From contig CP001622.1 of the NCBI GenBank assembly GCA_000023185.1, forward strand, positions 1,364,001 to 1,428,000: 64,000 nt of DNA, given 5' to 3'. Positions within the stretch are counted from its first letter, which is position 1. Every line of letters starts with the position of its first letter. A model generated the notes under the pieces. It had not been told where the DNA came from, did no database searches, and saw only the letters and a list, made by a program, of their open reading frames with translations. The position numbers were made by a program, and so were the translations under genes. This DNA is from Rhizobium leguminosarum bv. trifolii WSM1325. Its GTDB lineage: Bacteria > Pseudomonadota > Alphaproteobacteria > Rhizobiales > Rhizobiaceae. Shown here one piece after another: positions 35,297-42,729 of this stretch.

Positions 35297-37399
35297 ATGA
35301 CCGTCAAGACATCATCAGCGCGGAAGAACGGTAGCGTGCGAAACAGCGCTGACGATGCGTCGGAACCCATCCCGCTGCGGTTTGGCGATGATCCCTATGT
35401 CTGGGCCTGCTGGCTCTATTATGAGGACGGCATGACGCAGGGCGACATTGCCGATACCATGGGAATTTCGCGGGCAACGGTGAACAGCTATCTCGCCGAT
35501 GCGCGCGCCCGCGGAATCGTCAATATCTCCATCGAGCCGGCGCGCCTGAGTTCGCTGACGATTGCTCAGGAGTTGAAACGGCATTTCGGTCTGCAGGACT
35601 GTCTCGTCGTTCCGAGCGACGACAATACCCGCCCGCTCATCGACCGTCTCGGGCGCGCAGGCGCTCAAGCGCTGCAGAGGCTTGTGAAATCCGGTGATAC
35701 GCTGGCCGTCGTCTGGGGCCGCACGGTCATGGCGGTCGGTGAGCAGACCTCGATAAGTGGCCTGCAGGACGTCACCGTGGTCCAGGCAACCGGCGGAACC
35801 AGTGCGACATTCGCCTATACACCCGAACTTTGCGCAGCCGCCTTTGCCGATGCCGTGGACGCGCGGCTGATCAATATCGCAGCTCCGGCAATCGTATCCG
35901 CTCCCGATGTCCGCAATATCCTGTTGCGCGAGCCATTGATCGAAAGTCAGTTCGAGGCGCTTTCACACGCCAACAAGGTGATTTTCGGTATCGCCTCCAT
36001 GCGCCCCAATTCGACCATCCATACCAGCGGATTCTTCGAATCGGTATCGTTGCAGCAATATCTGGCAAAGGATGCCGCAGGCATCGTCGCCGGACGTTTC
36101 ATCGACGGGCAGGGCCGCCCGGTCGCGGGGCCGCTTGACGACCGCACGATCGGAATATCACTCGACATGCTGAAGAAGATCGGTCTGCGTATCGCTGTCG
36201 CCGGCGGTTTCGACAAGGTGCCGGCAATCCTCGCAGCCCTTCGCGGCGGCTATGTCAACGTGCTGATCACCGACGCCGCGACGGGTCGCGGCATCCTGCA
36301 TGCGGACGGTGTGACGGAGGTCGACCAGAAGCTTTTACAGCGCCCGAGGGTCGAAATTGGCACGCCGCCGTCAGCGACCGGTTTTCGCACTCACATCAAG
36401 AAATTTCTGAACAACCCCGACGAGGTCGTCGAGGAAATGCTCTATGGCGCAGTGAAGGCGCACGCTGCCTATCTCGCGCCGGTCGACAGTTCTCGCCGTG
36501 CGCTCGTTGCCCGGACGGGACCGCGCGCCGGCAAGGTCGGTCTTGTGATCGGCGGCGGCACGGGACACGAGCCTGCGTTCTTCGGCTATGTCGGGAAGGG
36601 GCTTGCCGATGCCGTTGCTGTCGGCAATATCTTCTCGTCTCCGCCTCCCGGCCCGATCCTTCAATGCACCAGGGCGGCGTCCGGCGGAGAGGGTGTGCTT
36701 TTCGTCTACGGCAACTATGCCGGCGACGTCATGAATTTCGAGATGGCAGCCGAGATGGCGGCGGAGGAAAACATCGCGGTCCGCACGGTCGTGACGACGG
36801 ACGACATCGCCTCATCGCCGCTGGAAGACAGGGAGGGCCGGCGCGGCGTCGCCGGCAATTTCTTCATCTTCAAGGTCGCCGGAGCGGCCTGCGACCGCGG
36901 GCTGTCGCTTGCCGCCTGCGAAACGGCGACGCGCAAGGCCAACGCACGGACATTTACGATGGGCGTTGCATTGGAACCGTGCTCGCTTCCCCAGACCCGT
37001 CGCCACAACTTTGAAATTGGCCCCGACGACATCGAGATCGGCATGGGCATCCATGGTGAACCCGGCGTCATTCGCGAAAAGATGATGACCGCCGATGAAA
37101 TCACCGATCGGGTGATGGATCGCATATTCGCGGAAATGAAGCCGGCATCGGGCGACCGCGTCGCAGTATTGGTCAATTCCTTCGGCGCAACGCCGCTGAT
37201 GGAGCTCTATATTCTCTTCCGACGTGTCGAGCAGCGGCTGAGTGCGAAAGGCATCGCGATAGAGGCGAATTGGGTGGGACACTATTGCACCTCGCTCGAC
37301 ATGGTCGGTGCATCCATATCGATCTTGCACCTCGATCAGGAATTGACGGAGTTGTTGCATCATCCTTGCGATACCGCGTTCCTGCGGGTCGCGAACTGA
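35297..37399 (+). CDS. SorC-family transcriptional regulator fused to a complete DhaK domain
   Basis: One uninterrupted frame encodes two proteins. Residues about 46-70 form a helix-turn-helix (DGMTQGDIADTMGISRATVN). Residues about 85-345 are a SorC/DeoR-like sugar-binding effector domain with a normal end (TDAATGRGILHADGVTE). Residues about 366-700 are a full DhaK domain (335 residues against 331 in the free DhaK). The DhaK part keeps GGGTGHEPAFFGYVG, YGNYAGDVMN and the ketose-binding His in EIGMGIHGEPGV, so it should be catalytically competent. The frame is open from GTG 35219, but ATG 35297 follows AGGAAG. It may sense the ketose or its phosphorylation and control the cluster. A second dhaL follows, giving it its own partner. 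Confidence 0.88.
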   Translation: MTVKTSSARKNGSVRNSADDASEPIPLRFGDDPYVWACWLYYEDGMTQGDIADTMGISRATVNSYLADARARGIVNISIEPARLSSLTIAQELKRHFGLQDCLVVPSDDNTRPLIDRLGRAGAQALQRLVKSGDTLAVVWGRTVMAVGEQTSISGLQDVTVVQATGGTSATFAYTPELCAAAFADAVDARLINIAAPAIVSAPDVRNILLREPLIESQFEALSHANKVIFGIASMRPNSTIHTSGFFESVSLQQYLAKDAAGIVAGRFIDGQGRPVAGPLDDRTIGISLDMLKKIGLRIAVAGGFDKVPAILAALRGGYVNVLITDAATGRGILHADGVTEVDQKLLQRPRVEIGTPPSATGFRTHIKKFLNNPDEVVEEMLYGAVKAHAAYLAPVDSSRRALVARTGPRAGKVGLVIGGGTGHEPAFFGYVGKGLADAVAVGNIFSSPPPGPILQCTRAASGGEGVLFVYGNYAGDVMNFEMAAEMAAEENIAVRTVVTTDDIASSPLEDREGRRGVAGNFFIFKVAGAACDRGLSLAACETATRKANARTFTMGVALEPCSLPQTRRHNFEIGPDDIEIGMGIHGEPGVIREKMMTADEITDRVMDRIFAEMKPASGDRVAVLVNSFGATPLMELYILFRRVEQRLSAKGIAIEANWVGHYCTSLDMVGASISILHLDQELTELLHHPCDTAFLRVAN

Positions 37400-37457
37400 A
37401 GGTATAAGCGATGCGCCCGGCTGACACGGGCCGCATCCTGCTCGAACTGGGAGGATC

Positions 37458-38126
37458 ATGATGTCGGAAAGCGCGGCGCGCCACCTTAGCAGGATGTTTC
37501 ATCGCATCTCCGTTGCGATCACGGCGGAGAAGGACCGTCTCTCGGATCTGGACGGGGCTATCGGCGACGCCGATCATGGAATCACCATGGTGCTCGGCTT
37601 CACGGCGGTGAACGGGGAACTCGCAAAACTCGACCTCGATCACATGCTTCCATCAGAGGTGTTCACGTCGGCGGCGACAGCCTTTCTGAATGCCGTCGGT
37701 GCATCCACGGGACCGCTTTACGCCACGGCATTTCGCAGGGCTGCCCAGGTCCTGAAAGAGGACCAACACCTTTCAACCGCCGATCAGGCGGCGATCGTCG
37801 AGGCGATGACGGCCGGCATCAGGGAGCGTGGAAAGGGCCAGCGCGGCGACAAGACGATGCTCGATGCCTGGATCCCCGCGACCGAAGCCGCCGTCACTGC
37901 GCGGGCGCGGGCGGCCGGAAGCCTCGAAATGTGGACCAGCATATTGGAGGCGGCCGAAACCGGTGCGAATTCGACCCGTTCCATGGTTGCAACTCGGGGA
38001 AGAGCGGCCCGGCTCGGCGAGAGGTCGCTCGGACATATCGATCCAGGCGCGGCCTCGGCAGTCATCATCCTTCGCGCGATGAAGGAAACCTTCGCCGGTG
38101 ACACTGTGAAAGAGCAGGATCGGTGA
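37458..38126 (+). CDS. dhaL: Dihydroxyacetone kinase-type subunit DhaL (copy 2)
   Basis: The 222-residue protein is a complete second DhaL with the metal triad in DLDGAIGDADHGITM and the loops VGASTGPLYATAF, GDKTMLDAWIPAT and RGRAARLGERSLGHIDPGA. It differs clearly from copy 1, so this is an old duplication or separate acquisition, not a recent copy. It follows the SorC-DhaK fusion after 58 bp with GGGAGG before the ATG, and is the natural partner of the fused DhaK. Confidence 0.92.
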   Translation: MMSESAARHLSRMFHRISVAITAEKDRLSDLDGAIGDADHGITMVLGFTAVNGELAKLDLDHMLPSEVFTSAATAFLNAVGASTGPLYATAFRRAAQVLKEDQHLSTADQAAIVEAMTAGIRERGKGQRGDKTMLDAWIPATEAAVTARARAAGSLEMWTSILEAAETGANSTRSMVATRGRAARLGERSLGHIDPGAASAVIILRAMKETFAGDTVKEQDR

Positions 38127-38185
38127 CAGCATTTGCATGCAGGGTCATCTGCGCGGAGCAAATGCGTCTTACCGCCGGGGGCTCC

Positions 38186-39214
38186 TCAATTCGTCGTCTT
38201 TTCCGCGATGATGCCGCTGTCTTGAAACAGCGCTGCCGACAGATCGGCAATCTCTTCATGAACGGCTGCGCGCTCGATGCCCGGGGGATCGGTAAAGAGT
38301 TCTGCCGCAAAGGCAAGGCCGAGCGCCGTGCCCTCTGGCACGAAGACATAATGCCCAAGGCCGCCGCCGAAGATTTTAAGGACGCTGCGCCGCAGCCGCG
38401 CATGTAGCCACGACGAACATTCTTCGGCCGGTGCTGCCTTGTCGGCATCACCGACCAGGATAAGGGCGGGCGCATCGACAGCGTTCAGGCTTTCCTCGCT
38501 GAAACCGAGAACGGACCGACCCGGCGCGCAGATGAGGGCGGCCCTGATTCTGTCATCTCGGTAGGACTTCGACATCCGGGACCACGAATCGCGAAACACA
38601 TCGCTGGTGCGCAGCAATGCCGGGATATGATCGGCAAGGTCGGGAAATTCTCTCGGTCCGCGCGCGCCACCCGGCTTCATCCTCGATGGTTCGAACTGCG
38701 AGAACTGGGCGATAGCGCCAAGCAGCAGCATCACGCCATAGGCTCCGGCCGAAAATCCGGCTGCGAAGACACTGTTCGTATCGATATGGCCTGAGAGATC
38801 GCTGAGCCACGCATCCCGGTGGTCGAGCATGTAGCTGAGATCAGGCGCCCGCTCCCAGAGGCAGGCAAAGCCTTCAGCGCGATAGGGCTCGATGCCGGTA
38901 TTGCCGTGATGGCTGACGCCGAGCGCGGCAAATCCGCGATCGACCAGGCGTCGCGCCAGCCACTCCAGCCCGGCCGCGGATCCGCCGGTGCCATGCGACA
39001 ACAGGACAAGGGGATAGGGCCTGGCCTCCGGCCGGATGGGTGCATCGCGGGCGACGGCCGCTTTCTGGAACCAGCTTCTTTCCGGTATATCCCTTTTCCG
39101 CGCGTCATCGGCGGCGGGGTACCAGAGGGACCAACTGATGGGTCTGGGTCCGGCGGCGTCCCAGTCCGACCTCTTCTCGTCGTAGAGGACGCCGTCGCGA
39201 AAGCCCAGTTTCAT
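38186..39214 (-). CDS. Alpha/beta hydrolase (dienelactone hydrolase / PAF-acetylhydrolase-like)
   Basis: The frame opens at 39268, but ATG 39214 (MKLGFRDGVLYDEKRSDWD) with AAGAG before it looks like the true start, giving 342 residues. The oxyanion phrase LSHGTGGSAAGLEWLA, the nucleophile elbow GFSAGAYG, the aspartate in LVGDADKAAPAEE and the histidine in GGGLGHYVF form a complete catalytic triad. There is no signal peptide. The substrate is unknown. It is convergent with dhaL copy 2 (59 bp apart), so a link to the polyol cluster is only positional. Confidence 0.75.
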   Translation of the reverse strand: MKLGFRDGVLYDEKRSDWDAAGPRPISWSLWYPAADDARKRDIPERSWFQKAAVARDAPIRPEARPYPLVLLSHGTGGSAAGLEWLARRLVDRGFAALGVSHHGNTGIEPYRAEGFACLWERAPDLSYMLDHRDAWLSDLSGHIDTNSVFAAGFSAGAYGVMLLLGAIAQFSQFEPSRMKPGGARGPREFPDLADHIPALLRTSDVFRDSWSRMSKSYRDDRIRAALICAPGRSVLGFSEESLNAVDAPALILVGDADKAAPAEECSSWLHARLRRSVLKIFGGGLGHYVFVPEGTALGLAFAAELFTDPPGIERAAVHEEIADLSAALFQDSGIIAEKTTN

Positions 39215-39248
39215 CTCTTGGATGCCCCCCTGAACAATTCCCAGCCGT

Positions 39249-39764
39249 TCAATTCGTCGCCTTCTCAACGGTGATGTCGCCGAATTCGTCGATCAGCACG
39301 GTCCAGCCATCCGGCTCCGCGGCGGGGTCGGTCTTCAGATAGACCGTGGCGAAGAGCCCCGGCTGCTTGATGATGCCGTTGGAATTCTCGGGGCGGATAT
39401 CGGTCACGTAAGGCTTCAGGTCGCTGAACTCCTGCAACTCGATGGTCGAGGCGATCGCCGGGCCGGCCTCGGTCTGGGCAATCTGCTGCAGATAGACCTT
39501 CGAGGTTCTGTCCGGCTGGCGCACGGCAAAGAGCTTGTAGTAGCCGTGGCGCTGCGTCCCTTCTCCTTCGGAGCCGGCAACGCTCTCGGCGCCCGTCGGT
39601 GCCCGCTCGACATCAGGTGCGTTGCCGTCGTCCTCCCAATAGCCGGTGCTGGTCGCGAAAATCACCGATGCCGGCAGGAGGGCATCCTGCGCCGGCGCGG
39701 CCTGCGCTGTGATGCTCCATCCCGCAAGCAGGAGGCTGGTCATCAATATCCGTCGCATTGCCAT
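39249..39764 (-). CDS. Secreted protein of unknown function
   Basis: The 171-residue product has a clear N-terminal signal peptide (MAMRRILMTSLLLAGWSITA, cleavage after QAA). A soluble domain follows with no cysteines and phrases such as HGYYKLFAVRQPDRTSKVYL and EPDGWTVLIDEFGDITVEKA. I do not recognise a family. It follows nadK by 4 bp on the same strand, so it is probably co-transcribed with it. The annotated 3' end lies 34 bp past the likely start of the hydrolase gene. Confidence 0.65.
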   Translation of the reverse strand: MAMRRILMTSLLLAGWSITAQAAPAQDALLPASVIFATSTGYWEDDGNAPDVERAPTGAESVAGSEGEGTQRHGYYKLFAVRQPDRTSKVYLQQIAQTEAGPAIASTIELQEFSDLKPYVTDIRPENSNGIIKQPGLFATVYLKTDPAAEPDGWTVLIDEFGDITVEKATN

Positions 39765-39768
39765 CGTC

Positions 39769-40542
39769 TCAATCCTTGAACTGCTCGGCGAGAATACGGT
39801 CGGACCAGGAGCGGTCGGGATCAGAAAGAATGCGCGCCGTCACATGCTCCGACTGGGCGATGCGGATATGCAGCACCGACTTGACCTCGGTATTGTCGGC
39901 CACCGCATTCACCGGCCGCTTCTCCGGCTCGAGAATGTCGATATCGACGGTCACCTTGTTCGGCAGCAGAGCACCTCTCCAGCGCCGCGGCCTGAAAGCG
40001 CTGACCGGCGTCATGGCGAGCAGCGGCGCCTCGAGCGGCAGGATCGGGCCATGGGCGGAAAGATTATAAGCCGTCGATCCGGCAGGTGTCGCCACCATCA
40101 GCCCGTCGCAGATCAGTTCTTCCAGACGCACGCGCCCGTCCACCATAACCCTCAGATTCGCGGCTTGATAGGACTGGCGAAAAAGATAGACCTCGTTGAT
40201 GGCGAGCGCCGTCGAGTTGGCGCCGTCGGCGTTGGCCGTCGTCATCTGCAATGGCCGGAAGACGTTTTCGACGGCGACGCAGATTCGTTCCTGAAGCCGG
40301 TCTGTACGATAGTCGTTCATCAGGAAGCCGACCGAGCCGCGATTCATGCCGTAAACCAGCTTGCCGGAGTTCATGGTGTTGTGCAGCGTCTGCAGCATGA
40401 AACCGTCGCCACCGAGCGCGACGATGACGTCGGCTTCGTCAGCCGGTACGTCACCATAGAGGCCAATCAACTCCTCACGCGCGGCAAGCGCCTCCGTCGT
40501 CGGTGAGGCGAGAAAGGAAAGCGTCTGAAATGAACGGCCCAT
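39769..40542 (-). CDS. nadK: NAD kinase
   Basis: The 257-residue enzyme phosphorylates NAD to NADP using ATP or polyphosphate. The family GGDG box is in VALGGDGFMLQTLHNTMN, followed by YGMNRGSVGFLMND. The NAD-binding TPAGSTAYNLSAHGPILP is in the middle of the protein. Length and motif order are normal. It lies upstream of the secreted hypothetical on the same strand and is divergent from tRNA-Thr. Confidence 0.94.
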   Translation of the reverse strand: MGRSFQTLSFLASPTTEALAAREELIGLYGDVPADEADVIVALGGDGFMLQTLHNTMNSGKLVYGMNRGSVGFLMNDYRTDRLQERICVAVENVFRPLQMTTANADGANSTALAINEVYLFRQSYQAANLRVMVDGRVRLEELICDGLMVATPAGSTAYNLSAHGPILPLEAPLLAMTPVSAFRPRRWRGALLPNKVTVDIDILEPEKRPVNAVADNTEVKSVLHIRIAQSEHVTARILSDPDRSWSDRILAEQFKD

Positions 40543-40700
40543 GCAATGCCCTTTATGATGCTACCCTAGCTAAAGGATAAAGCCCTTGTGCGACAAGGGC
40601 GTTTTCTATCGCCAAGCGTTTTGAGCTGCAGCCGACCAGTCGACGCAGACACGGATTTCCCCTTTACAGAATCATAGAATCTGCTAGTTGGGCAATTATT

Positions 40701-40776
<76 letters not shown>

Positions 40777-41080
40777 GCCTACGCTCCGTGAGCTTCGGCT
40801 CGGCGAGCCGAAGAGAGCAGCTAAGCGGAGGCTGTCGCGTCGTAGTTCCGTCAGGAACGAAGGCGGACTGGTTCCAGAATGCTCTGGTTGGCTGCACCAT
40901 CTTTCCCCTACGATACCGCCTTCTAAACCGTAGCCTGGGTTCGACGTTGCTTCGATCGATCGCACCAGCAGACTTTTCAGACAGCACGTATCGTTTGATG
41001 AACCGCGTGTGAAGGGCTGCTTCACCGCCAATTCAGCCGCGTCCGCTTATCTTCGCCTCATCATCAACGAGGAAACAGCC
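40777..41080. other. Non-coding stretch after tRNA-Thr with a strong hairpin
   Basis: These 304 bases hold no supportable gene. CTTCGGCTC (40793-40801) and GAGCCGAAG (40805-40813) form a perfect 9-bp stem with a 3-base loop, nested in weaker outer pairing (AGCCT with AGGCT). There is no T-run. It may be a processing or REP-like element in the tRNA trailer. Spurious frames here encode the tRNA sequence itself. Confidence 0.4.
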
Positions 41081-41428
41081 ATGAAGCTCGCACATCTCTT
41101 TCTCGCCGCAACCATTTCCGTCGGTGCGGCTTTCGCGTCCGTGGCACCGGCCGCCGCCATGCCGGCCGAGCGGCCGACGGTGTCGACGCAGGGCGATATC
41201 GTTCAAATACGTGATGGCTGGCGAGGTGATCGCGACCGTGATGACCGTGGCTGGCGAGGCGATCGCGACCGTGACGATCGTGGCTGGCGCGATGGGCGCG
41301 ATTGGCGCCGGTCCGACTGGCGCGATGATCGCCGTCACTGGCGGCGGTGGCGTGCCGAGCGTTGGCAGGAGCGCCGCGAGTGGCGCGATCGCGATCGTGG
41401 TATGCCGTTCTGGCTCTACCGCAGCTGA
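41081..41428 (+). CDS. Small secreted Arg/Asp-rich repeat protein
   Basis: ATG 41081 follows GAGGAAAC and begins a signal peptide (MKLAHLFLAATISVGAAFAS ... AAA). The mature part of about 85 residues contains near-identical 11-residue repeats GWRGDRDRDDR, encoded by 33-bp direct repeats at 41216-41248 and 41249-41281, then a degraded third unit. The remainder is RD/RW-rich (SDWRDDRRHWRRW) and ends with GMPFWLYRS. Highly charged, tryptophan-dotted periplasmic proteins of this kind are common in rhizobia, but I know no function for this one. A terminator follows at once. Confidence 0.75.
   Translation: MKLAHLFLAATISVGAAFASVAPAAAMPAERPTVSTQGDIVQIRDGWRGDRDRDDRGWRGDRDRDDRGWRDGRDWRRSDWRDDRRHWRRWRAERWQERREWRDRDRGMPFWLYRS
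41216..41281 (+). repeat. 33-bp tandem direct repeat within the Arg-rich protein gene
   Basis: Two adjacent 33-bp units start with GGCTGGCGAGG and differ at only a few positions. A partial third unit follows from 41282. The unit length is a multiple of three, so copy number can change without breaking the frame. Confidence 0.85.
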
Positions 41429-41433
41429 CGATA

Positions 41434-41455
41434 AAGGCCCGGTCATCCGGGCCTT
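41434..41455. terminator. Bidirectional terminator between convergent small genes
   Basis: AAGGCCCGG (41434-41442) pairs with CCGGGCCTT (41447-41455) around TCAT. It lies six bases after the stop of the Arg-rich protein gene and just past the 3' end of the convergent small gene. Confidence 0.7.
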
Positions 41456-41457
41456 AC

Positions 41458-41595
41458 TCATTGAGTGACGGGTTCGTTGACGCTCGCCTCGATCCTGTCG
41501 CCATTGCCGGTCTGTCCAGCGCCGGAGGGCGACATCATCGCGATGCTGAGTACGGAGGCGACCATGAAGGCGACGACGGCGATCATTATGCGCAT
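41458..41595 (-). CDS. Small secreted or membrane protein, 45 residues
   Basis: The minus strand from ATG 41595 reads MRIMIAVVAFMVASVLSIAM, then a short polar tail ending in EASVNEPVTQ and a TGA. The first 25 residues form a signal-peptide-like or membrane helix. GAGGA lies 11 bases before the start. No family is recognised. Conservation would be needed to be sure it is expressed. Confidence 0.45.
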   Translation of the reverse strand: MRIMIAVVAFMVASVLSIAMMSPSGAGQTGNGDRIEASVNEPVTQ

Positions 41596-41659
41596 AAGCG
41601 TTCAATCCTCGTTCGATTACGGGATTAACGCATGATCGCCGTCCGCGTTCCTGCCAGTA

Positions 41660-41818
41660 TTATTGTACCTGTCCCGGCGTCGCGGGGCCGGGCGCCGTCG
41701 GCGACAGGGGATCGGGCTGGTGGATGGGGTGCGATGTGTCCACCCAGATGATGCTGATGATAATCACGACGAAGACCGCGATGAAGAGGATACCGAAAAT
41801 CAGCGGTCGAATGGCCAT
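41660..41818 (-). CDS. Small membrane protein, 52 residues
   Basis: The minus strand from ATG 41818 reads MAIRPLIFGILFIAVFVVII, a clear single membrane helix, then SIIWVDTSHPIHQPDPL and a Pro/Ala-rich tail to TAA at 41660. GAACGATCCC precedes the start, so the ribosome site is modest. No family is recognised; single-helix proteins with proline-rich tails are often missed in annotation. Confidence 0.5.
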   Translation of the reverse strand: MAIRPLIFGILFIAVFVVIIISIIWVDTSHPIHQPDPLSPTAPGPATPGQVQ

Positions 41819-41943
41819 GATAGGGATCGTTCCTTCTTGCTTCTGAGCTGGTCGCTACAACCGGACATCGCCCGATCATAGTGCCCCGGGGCGTCATTCC
41901 AAGGCAAAAGTGGATTTTTCCGTCATCGGAGCCTGGCTGCGGG

Positions 41944-42636
41944 TTAGCGGCGGACGAGCGAAAGCGGCTTACCACCTTCCTCCTTCGACTTATCGAAATT
42001 GCCGTCGGCGCGCATGTCGAAGCCAAGCGACGAACCGTCACGGCCCATCAGCGTCAGCCCGAAACCCTCGATATGCCAGACTGCGAGCTTCAGTCTGGCG
42101 ACATTGGCAGCGCAATCTTCGGAAAGTGACAGCAGCGCGTTGCCGTCCGCATCGACATCGCCGTTGAGCGTCACGCCGTAGAGCCTTTCGCCGTCCGGTC
42201 TTTGCATCGTCCATGTCCCGGCAAGGCTGCTGACGGTCGGCAGGCGATCGACGGCGTCAGGGGCCGCGATCAGCAACAGCGCCGCACCATCCTCCGTCTT
42301 CATCGGCGAACCTTCGTTCTCGACGAAGCGAGCGAGCACCTTGCGCGTCGCATCGATCAGGATGACGCCGCCATTGCCGTCGAAATTCCAGGAATAGGCT
42401 TCGGCAAGTGCCGGCAGCGGCTTGATGCAGGAGTCCTGACCGGAGAGCGAATAGCCGCCGATCGCTTCGCCGGTTTCCAGCGTCAGCCGGCATCCGGCTC
42501 TTCCGTCTTCCGCGGCAACGAGATATGTCCCGGCCTGCGCTTTGAGAATATCGGGATCGATATCCTGCCCGTATGCGAAACCGCAGACGAGGAGTGCTGC
42601 CGCCGAAGCCGCGAGCCTAGGGATGAAACGGATCAT
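41944..42636 (-). CDS. AprI/Inh-type metalloprotease inhibitor-like protein, two domains
   Basis: The 230-residue exported protein has a signal peptide (MIRFIPRLAASAAALLVCGF, AYGQ) and two related halves, each resembling the AprI/Inh beta-barrel. The first half is about residues 33-110 (AGTYLVAAEDGRAGCRLTLE, then SWNFDGNGGVILIDATRKVL). The second half is about 137-228 (AGTWTMQRPDGERLYGVTLN, then AVWHIEGFGLTLMGRDG). Single-domain members inhibit secreted serralysin proteases through their N-terminal tail. No protease gene is in the window, so the partner is unknown. The gene is monocistronic. Confidence 0.7.
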   Translation of the reverse strand: MIRFIPRLAASAAALLVCGFAYGQDIDPDILKAQAGTYLVAAEDGRAGCRLTLETGEAIGGYSLSGQDSCIKPLPALAEAYSWNFDGNGGVILIDATRKVLARFVENEGSPMKTEDGAALLLIAAPDAVDRLPTVSSLAGTWTMQRPDGERLYGVTLNGDVDADGNALLSLSEDCAANVARLKLAVWHIEGFGLTLMGRDGSSLGFDMRADGNFDKSKEEGGKPLSLVRR

Positions 42637-42729
42637 GACAATTCCCCTTTGTCGCGACGACAGCGCTGCGCGTCTTTTCAGACGCGCATAGGACTCTGTA
42701 GCACTTTGAATGACTGCCTGCGGGCCAGC

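Noticed and set aside
41216..41300. CRISPR-like repeat array
   Set aside because: The repeats are directly adjacent without spacers and lie in frame within a coding sequence. No other array was seen in the window.
41033..41605. 190-codon minus-strand frame opposite the Arg-rich repeat protein
   Set aside because: It is an antisense shadow of the tandem repeats; the plus-strand frame has the signal peptide and ribosome site.
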